Part shown: positions 59,880-64,000 of the stretch, one piece after another
How positions within the stretch are numbered: position 1 is the first letter of the stretch
How the letters are laid out: every line of letters begins with the position of its first letter
Source of the DNA: Solidesulfovibrio alcoholivorans DSM 5433
Lineage (GTDB): Bacteria; Desulfobacterota; Desulfovibrionia; Desulfovibrionales; Desulfovibrionaceae
Reading direction: 5' to 3'
Assembly: GCF_000702665.1 (NCBI RefSeq)
Contig: NZ_JNJA01000007.1
Span: 62,001-126,000, forward strand
DNA: 64,000 nt
Program-made: the position numbers and the translations under genes
Notes under the pieces: model-generated
Database searches by the model: none
Seen by the model: only the letters and a program-made list of their open reading frames with translations
Told to the model about the DNA's origin: nothing

Positions 59880-61616
59880 ATGGGGATTATGGATCGCCTG
59901 CGACCGGAATTCTGGAACGGCGCCGCCGACGGCGAACCGTACCGCAGCCTGTTCAACTACAGGCGCGTCTGGCGGCTGTCCGTGCTGCTGCTCGCCGCCG
60001 TGACGCTCACGCCCCTTTGCATCATGACGGTCATCGACTTCAATGTCACCAAACAGGCCGTCACCCAGGAGAACCTCCACCGCACCACCATCACCACGTC
60101 CAACACGCGGCGCACCCTGTCCTATTTCCTCGACGAGCGCCTGGCCGCGCTCAATTTCGCCGCGCGTGAGGAGTCCGCGCGCCAGCTCGCCATCAAGGGC
60201 CGCCTGGGCGCGCTCCTGGCCGACCTCAAGGCCGCCTTCGGCGGCTTCATGGACCTCGGCGTCATCGACGCCACGGGCCGCCAGAGCGCCTACGACGGTC
60301 CCTACGACCTGCTCGGCATCGACTATTCCTCCCAGGAATGGTTCAAGAAGACCATGGCCTCGGGCTCCTACATCAGCGACGTGTTCCTGGGCTTTCGCAA
60401 CGTGCCCCACATGATCATCGCCGTGCGCGGCGAAAACCCGGACGGCGGGGCCTTCGTGCTGCGCGCCTCGGTCGACACCCAGCGCATCAACGACATCCTG
60501 GCCGGCCTCGACCTCTCCGGCGGCGGCGACGCCTTCCTCGTCAACCGCGACGGCATCCTCCAGACCGTGTCCCGCTCCCACGGTTCGGTGTTCGAACACC
60601 TGGACATCCCCGTGCCGGAAGACGCCGACCGCACCGAAGTCCGCGAGATCCCCGACGACGGAGGGCTCATCGTCGGCTACGCCTCCATCGAACGCACGCC
60701 GCTGGTCCTCATGGTGGTCAAGCGGCAAGCCGAGCTCATGCGCCCCTGGTACGCCATGCGCGTCAACCTCCTCGGCTTCCTCGGCGCGAGCATCCTGGTC
60801 ATCCTCGTGGTCATCCTTGGCGTGGCCACCTACATGGTGGAGAAGATCTTCCACGCCGACCAGACCCGGGCCAAGACCATGCACCAGATGGAGCACACCA
60901 ACCGCATGGCCTCCATCGGCCGCCTGGCCGCGGGCGTGGCCCACGAGATCAACAACCCCCTGGCCATCATCAACGAGAAGGCCGGGCTCATGCAGGACCT
61001 CATCCGCTTCTCCAAGGAGCCGCCCCCCACGGAGCGCATCTCCGGGCTCGTGGACTCCATCCTGGCTTCGGTGGAGCGCGCCGGCACCATCACCAAGCGC
61101 CTGCTCTCCTTCGCCCGCCACCTGGAAGTGCACGTCGAGGCCGTCAACCTGTGCAAGATCGCCGAGGAAGTCTTAAGCTTCCTCACCAAGGAGGCGGAAT
61201 ACCGCCGCATCGCCGTGGAGGTCGCGGCCGACCCGGCCGTGCCGGACATCGAGTCCGACCGGGGCAAGCTGCAACAGATCCTGCTCAACCTCGTCAACAA
61301 CGCCTTCCAGGCCATGGACGACGGCGGCAGCCTGCGCGTGCGCGTGTTCTCGCCGGACGCGCAGCACGTGGCCGTGTCCGTGTCCGACAACGGCTGCGGC
61401 ATCCCGGCCGCGGATGTCAAACGGATCTTCGAACCGTTTTTTTCCACCAAAAAAAAGAAAGGGGGCACGGGACTGGGCCTGTCCATCACCTACGGGCTGG
61501 TCCAGGAACTCGGCGGCACGCTCGGCGTGGAAAGCGAGCTCGGCCACGGTTCCACCTTTACCGTGACCTTCCCCCTGGCCAAAGGAGTCGACGGTGCGCC
61601 TGTTGCTCGTGGATGA
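59880..61616 (+). CDS. Cache-domain sensor histidine kinase
   Basis: A 578-residue membrane kinase. A first helix (LSVLLLAAVTLTPLCIMTVI) is followed by a periplasmic double-Cache domain (~65-290; YSSQEWFKKTMASGSYISDV) and a second helix (LLGFLGASILVILVVILGVA). HisKA has IGRLAAGVAHEINNPLAIIN, and the HATPase has LLNLVNNAFQAMDDGG, DNGCGIPAADV and KGGTGLGLSITYGL. It overlaps the next response-regulator gene by 23 bases, its probable phosphotransfer partner. It likely senses a small extracellular ligand such as the transported anion. Confidence 0.93.
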   Translation: MGIMDRLRPEFWNGAADGEPYRSLFNYRRVWRLSVLLLAAVTLTPLCIMTVIDFNVTKQAVTQENLHRTTITTSNTRRTLSYFLDERLAALNFAAREESARQLAIKGRLGALLADLKAAFGGFMDLGVIDATGRQSAYDGPYDLLGIDYSSQEWFKKTMASGSYISDVFLGFRNVPHMIIAVRGENPDGGAFVLRASVDTQRINDILAGLDLSGGGDAFLVNRDGILQTVSRSHGSVFEHLDIPVPEDADRTEVREIPDDGGLIVGYASIERTPLVLMVVKRQAELMRPWYAMRVNLLGFLGASILVILVVILGVATYMVEKIFHADQTRAKTMHQMEHTNRMASIGRLAAGVAHEINNPLAIINEKAGLMQDLIRFSKEPPPTERISGLVDSILASVERAGTITKRLLSFARHLEVHVEAVNLCKIAEEVLSFLTKEAEYRRIAVEVAADPAVPDIESDRGKLQQILLNLVNNAFQAMDDGGSLRVRVFSPDAQHVAVSVSDNGCGIPAADVKRIFEPFFSTKKKKGGTGLGLSITYGLVQELGGTLGVESELGHGSTFTVTFPLAKGVDGAPVARG

Positions 61617-61956
61617 CGAAGCGGAACTGGTTTCAGCCCTGGCCGAACGCCTGTCCCTGCGCGGCATCGAGGCCGACTACGCCACGGACGGCGACGCGGC
61701 CGCGGACAAGGTCCGCGCCAGCGCCTACGACCTGGCCGTGCTCGACATGAAGATGCCGGGCTTAAGCGGCCTGGACCTCAAAAAGAAGCTCCAGCGCCTG
61801 CGCCCGGGCATGCGCTTCATCTTCATGACCGGCCACGGCTCCGAGGAGGATTTCCGGGCCGGCTCGGCCGAAGCCGCCGGCTACCTGGTCAAACCCGTGC
61901 GCATCGAGGCGCTCATCGCCGCGGTGGAAACGGCCCTGGCCGCCGGACGCGGCTAG
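61594..61956 (+). CDS. Single-domain response regulator
   Basis: A 120-residue receiver starting at GTG inside the kinase 3' end, with AAGGAG ~7 bases upstream. Phosphorylation residues are VDDEAELV, LAVLDMKMPGLSG and FMTGHGSEEDF, with the C-terminal Lys in GYLVKPVRIEA. It is closely related in sequence to the receiver of the 58,515 protein, suggesting internal duplication. There is no output domain. Confidence 0.93.
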   Translation: MRLLLVDDEAELVSALAERLSLRGIEADYATDGDAAADKVRASAYDLAVLDMKMPGLSGLDLKKKLQRLRPGMRFIFMTGHGSEEDFRAGSAEAAGYLVKPVRIEALIAAVETALAAGRG

Positions 61957-62004
61957 ACGCCTCGCCCACGAAAAAGGAACGCATTGCACCCAAGGGAGGC
62001 CGCC

Positions 62005-62613
62005 ATGCCCGGTTCCGATGCCCTGGCCTTTTTCGGCGGCGTCTGCGCCGCCATGTCCCACGAGCTCAAAAACGTCCTGGCCGTCATCAACGAACAGGCC
62101 GGGCTGCTCGGCGACCTGTCCTGCATGGCCGCCCGGGGCATGCCGCTCGACCCCGACCGCCTCGCCGCCGTGGCCGCCTGCCTGCAAAAGCAGGTCTGCC
62201 GCGGCGACGCCATCCTCACGGACGTGAGCCGCTTCGCCCATACCGCCGATCCCGCCCCCCGCCCCCTGCCCCTGGGCGAGGCCGCCTGCCTGGCCGTTTC
62301 CCTCTGCCAGCGCCGCGCCGCCATGCGCCAGGTGGCCCTCAGCGCGACGCCCGGCAGCGACGCCCTGGCCCCGGGCGGCGCCTTCGCTCTCGTCCGCCTC
62401 GTCGCACTGTGCCTGGAACGGGCCATGGACACCCCGGACGCGGCCAAGGCCGTCACCGCCGCAGCGTCGGACGCCCCGGACGGCCCGACGCTCACCATCT
62501 CCGGCATGGCCGCCGACGCCGCCCTGGGCGACGACGACCCGCTGCGCGAACTCGCCGCCGCCCAGGGCGCGCGTTTGGACGTCGTCCCGGGAGGGCTGAC
62601 GCTGACGTGGTGA
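62005..62613 (+). CDS. Degenerate kinase-like phosphotransfer protein (HisKA-like, no catalytic domain)
   Basis: A 202-residue protein. The N-terminal part, FFGGVCAAMSHELKNVLAVI then NEQAGLL, is a HisKA-like dimerisation helix with the phosphoacceptor His in SHELKN. The following ~130 residues correspond in place to a HATPase domain but lack its N, G1 and G2 boxes, ending in short strands (PTLTISGMAADAALGDDDPL). The ATG at 62005 has GGAGG 5 bases upstream; the earlier TTG is less likely. It may accept phosphate from the neighbouring system as a histidine phosphotransfer module, or act as an inhibitor or scaffold. Confidence 0.7.
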   Translation: MPGSDALAFFGGVCAAMSHELKNVLAVINEQAGLLGDLSCMAARGMPLDPDRLAAVAACLQKQVCRGDAILTDVSRFAHTADPAPRPLPLGEAACLAVSLCQRRAAMRQVALSATPGSDALAPGGAFALVRLVALCLERAMDTPDAAKAVTAAASDAPDGPTLTISGMAADAALGDDDPLRELAAAQGARLDVVPGGLTLTW

Positions 62614-62704
62614 CGAGAGGGTGAGGCGAGAGAGGGAGAGGGGAAAGGATAAGAGATGCCTCCGGCGGCCAGGAGGGGGGCACCCCCTCCTGGACCTCCC
62701 GAAA
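62614..62704 (+). repeat. Polypurine-hairpin intergenic repeat, copy C
   Basis: A GA-rich tract is followed by ATGCCTCCGGCGGCC (from 62656) and a perfect 11-bp hairpin CCAGGAGGGGG/CCCCCTCCTGG (62669-62693) with loop GCA, then ACCTCCC. It is the closest match to copy A. Confidence 0.85.
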
Positions 62705-62767
62705 AGGGCTGTTCTGTTGCGCGCGGGGATGGACACGCAAGGCAACGACCTGATTAAATTTCCTGAC

Positions 62768-62968
62768 TATAATTATAACTGCAACAGCCTGTCGGCCTCG
62801 AAAACCGCCACCGCGCCTTTCGGCGGGGGCGCGACGAGTCCTGGCCGGCGCGCCCCCGGGTCTTGGCCTGCAACCTCGCTTACTTTATTGTAAGGCGATT
62901 GCCGCAACGGCCCAAGACCCATCTCGCGCGGCGCGTTTCCGGCGTCGCGCCCAAAGGAGCGCACCCCC
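62768..62968 (+). promoter_or_regulatory. nhaB promoter and structured leader, candidate riboswitch
   Basis: A consensus -10 TATAAT (62768-62773) lies in an AT-rich patch, with no good -35. The ~190-base leader contains GGGGGCGCG/CGCGCCCCC (62825-62833 with 62849-62857, perfect 9 bp). It abuts directly on GGGTCTTGG/CCAAGACCC (62858-62866 with 62912-62920, perfect 9 bp), which encloses an inner hairpin CGC-TTAC-TTTATT-GTAA-G-GCG. Two abutting stems with an internal branch before a Na+/H+ antiporter gene look like a ligand-binding RNA. I could not match it to a known class. Confidence 0.5.
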
Positions 62969-64000
62969 ATGCCAAGGACCCTGCCCCGGGCGTTTCTCGC
63001 CAACCTGCTCGGCGCTTCGCCCGACTGGTACAAACTGACCATCGCCGCCTTTCTCGTCGCCAATCCGCTGCTGCTGACCCTGGCCGGCCCCTTCGTCACG
63101 GGCTGGGCGCTCATTGCCGAATTCATCTTCACCCTGGCCATGGCCCTGTCCTGCTATCCCCTGCCGGCCGGCGGCCTGCTCGCCCTGGAGGCGGTGCTGC
63201 TCGGCATGACCAGCCCCGAAACCCTCTATGCCGAGGCCGAGCACAACTTTCCGGTCATTTTGCTGCTGATCTTCATGGTCGCCGGCATCTATTTCATGAA
63301 GGACATGCTGCAATACACCTTCACGAAGATCCTCATGAAAGTGCGCTCCAAGATCGCGCTGTCCCTGCTCTTTTGCTTCGCCGGGGCGTTTTTGTCCGCC
63401 TTCCTCGACGCCCTGACCGTGACTGCGGTCATCATCGCCGTGGCCTACGGCTTTTACGAAGTCTACCACCGCTACGTCTCGTCCGGGAAATGCCGCCTGG
63501 GCGACGAAACCGCCCTCACGGACGACTGCCGCAAGGACCTCAAGGAATTCCGCGGATTCTTGCGCAACCTCATGATGCACGGCGCGGTGGGCACGGCCCT
63601 TGGCGGCGTGTGCACGCTGGTCGGCGAACCGCAGAACCTGCTCGTGGCCCACGAGATGGGCTGGCATTTCGGGGAATTCTTCCTCAAGGTCGCCCCGGTC
63701 TCCATGCCGGTCCTGGTCCTCGGGCTGCTCACGACCGTCGTGGTCGAACGCTTCGGGCTGTACGGCTACGGCCACGCCCTGCCCCCCGCCGTGCGCGAAG
63801 TGCTGGCCGCCAACGACGCCAAGCGCCAGGCCGAGATGACCAAGCGGACCAAGGCCGCGCTCATCGTCCAGGCCGTGGCCGCCGTCTACCTCGTCGTGGC
63901 CCTGGCCCTGCATCTGGCCGAGGTCGGCATCATCGGCCTCTCCATCATCATTTTGCTCACGGCCCTTTGCGGCAAGACCGAAGAGCACCAGATCGGCAAC
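62969..64000 (+). CDS. nhaB: NhaB-like Na+/H+ antiporter (5' part; runs off the window)
   Basis: 344 codons are present without a stop; full-length NhaB is about 500 residues or more. The start [20 protein letters not shown] follows AAAGGAGC at 7 bases. Family features are [16 protein letters not shown], then LVANPLLL, the [19 protein letters not shown] membrane segment, [20 protein letters not shown] with the conserved Asp region, and [20 protein letters not shown]. An ArsB/NhaD-type permease is the alternative, but the EPQNLLVAH box and overall order favour NhaB. It exports Na+ in exchange for protons at the inner membrane. A structured leader lies upstream. Confidence 0.9.
   Translation, partial: MPRTLPRAFLANLLGASPDWYKLTIAAFLVANPLLLTLAGPFVTGWALIAEFIFTLAMALSCYPLPAGGLLALEAVLLGMTSPETLYAEAEHNFPVILLLIFMVAGIYFMKDMLQYTFTKILMKVRSKIALSLLFCFAGAFLSAFLDALTVTAVIIAVAYGFYEVYHRYVSSGKCRLGDETALTDDCRKDLKEFRGFLRNLMMHGAVGTALGGVCTLVGEPQNLLVAHEMGWHFGEFFLKVAPVSMPVLVLGLLTTVVVERFGLYGYGHALPPAVREVLAANDAKRQAEMTKRTKAALIVQAVAAVYLVVALALHLAEVGIIGLSIIILLTALCGKTEEHQIGN

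Overview
The window looks like a chromosome segment of a high-GC sulfate-reducing deltaproteobacterium of the Desulfovibrio/Solidesulfovibrio type. The reasons are GC-rich core DNA dense in two-component systems, a cytoplasmic molybdopterin oxidoreductase with multi-[4Fe-4S] partners, TauE/SafE and SulP anion transporters, a DsrE-family protein and an HcpR-like operator. No rRNA gene or CRISPR array was seen. The genus assignment is inference from gene content and composition.

Bases 1 to about 18,580 are a mosaic mobile island. It ends at the 3' end of a tRNA-Leu(CAG) gene (minus strand, 18,583-18,669) and carries a tyrosine integrase next to it; its other end lies outside the window. Composition alternates between AT-rich blocks (1-5.2 kb, 7.85-10.4 kb, 16.4-18.2 kb) and GC-rich blocks (5.3-7.8 kb, 10.5-16.4 kb). 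Cargo includes a four-gene cluster of small proteins (thiamine-binding, amphi-Trp, YcgL-like, unknown), a complete ISL3-family IS with an 8-bp target duplication, a predicted ssDNA-annealing-context protein, an inovirus Gp2-like protein, a serine resolvase, a BrnT/BrnA toxin-antitoxin pair and an IS66 remnant. A RepA/DnaB-like ATPase and a coupled minus-strand operon follow. The operon runs ERF annealing protein, Fe-S PD-(D/E)XK nuclease, CobS/MoxR-like AAA+ ATPase, DUF3150 protein, CobT-like VWA protein with an HExxH motif, then three very small overlapping ORFs.

From 18.7 kb onward the DNA is core-like. It holds ribF, a ClC channel, an AlgI/AlgJ-type acyl-transfer pair, a SpoIIE phosphatase receptor, a DhnA-type aldolase paralog that appears to lack the Schiff-base lysine, an RsmB/F rRNA methyltransferase, DedA, a LprI-like protein and a lytic transglycosylase. 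A molybdenum-enzyme locus follows: FmdE/MoeA-like protein, MarR regulator and cytoplasmic oxidoreductase on the minus strand, and two Fe-S proteins divergently on the plus strand. Next come a TauE/SafE transporter and a PhnD-like lipoprotein / histidine kinase / response regulator / PEP-synthase-like / dual-specificity phosphatase operon.

Between 48.1 and 48.5 kb there is a DsrE-family gene with an in-frame TGA exactly where relatives carry the first Cys of a CGxC motif. A SECIS-like hairpin follows it, and the gene sits behind a promoter overlapped by a perfect palindrome. I read this as a selenoprotein that standard gene calling truncates. Downstream are MltA, an RsbU-type response regulator convergent with a STAS antagonist, an HDOD regulator with a multi-PAS kinase, an Rrf2 regulator, and a TetR-SulP-two-component operon. 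At the right edge is a truncated nhaB preceded by two stacked perfect hairpins that could be a riboswitch. A polypurine plus GC-hairpin intergenic repeat occurs three times, each time just downstream of a gene.
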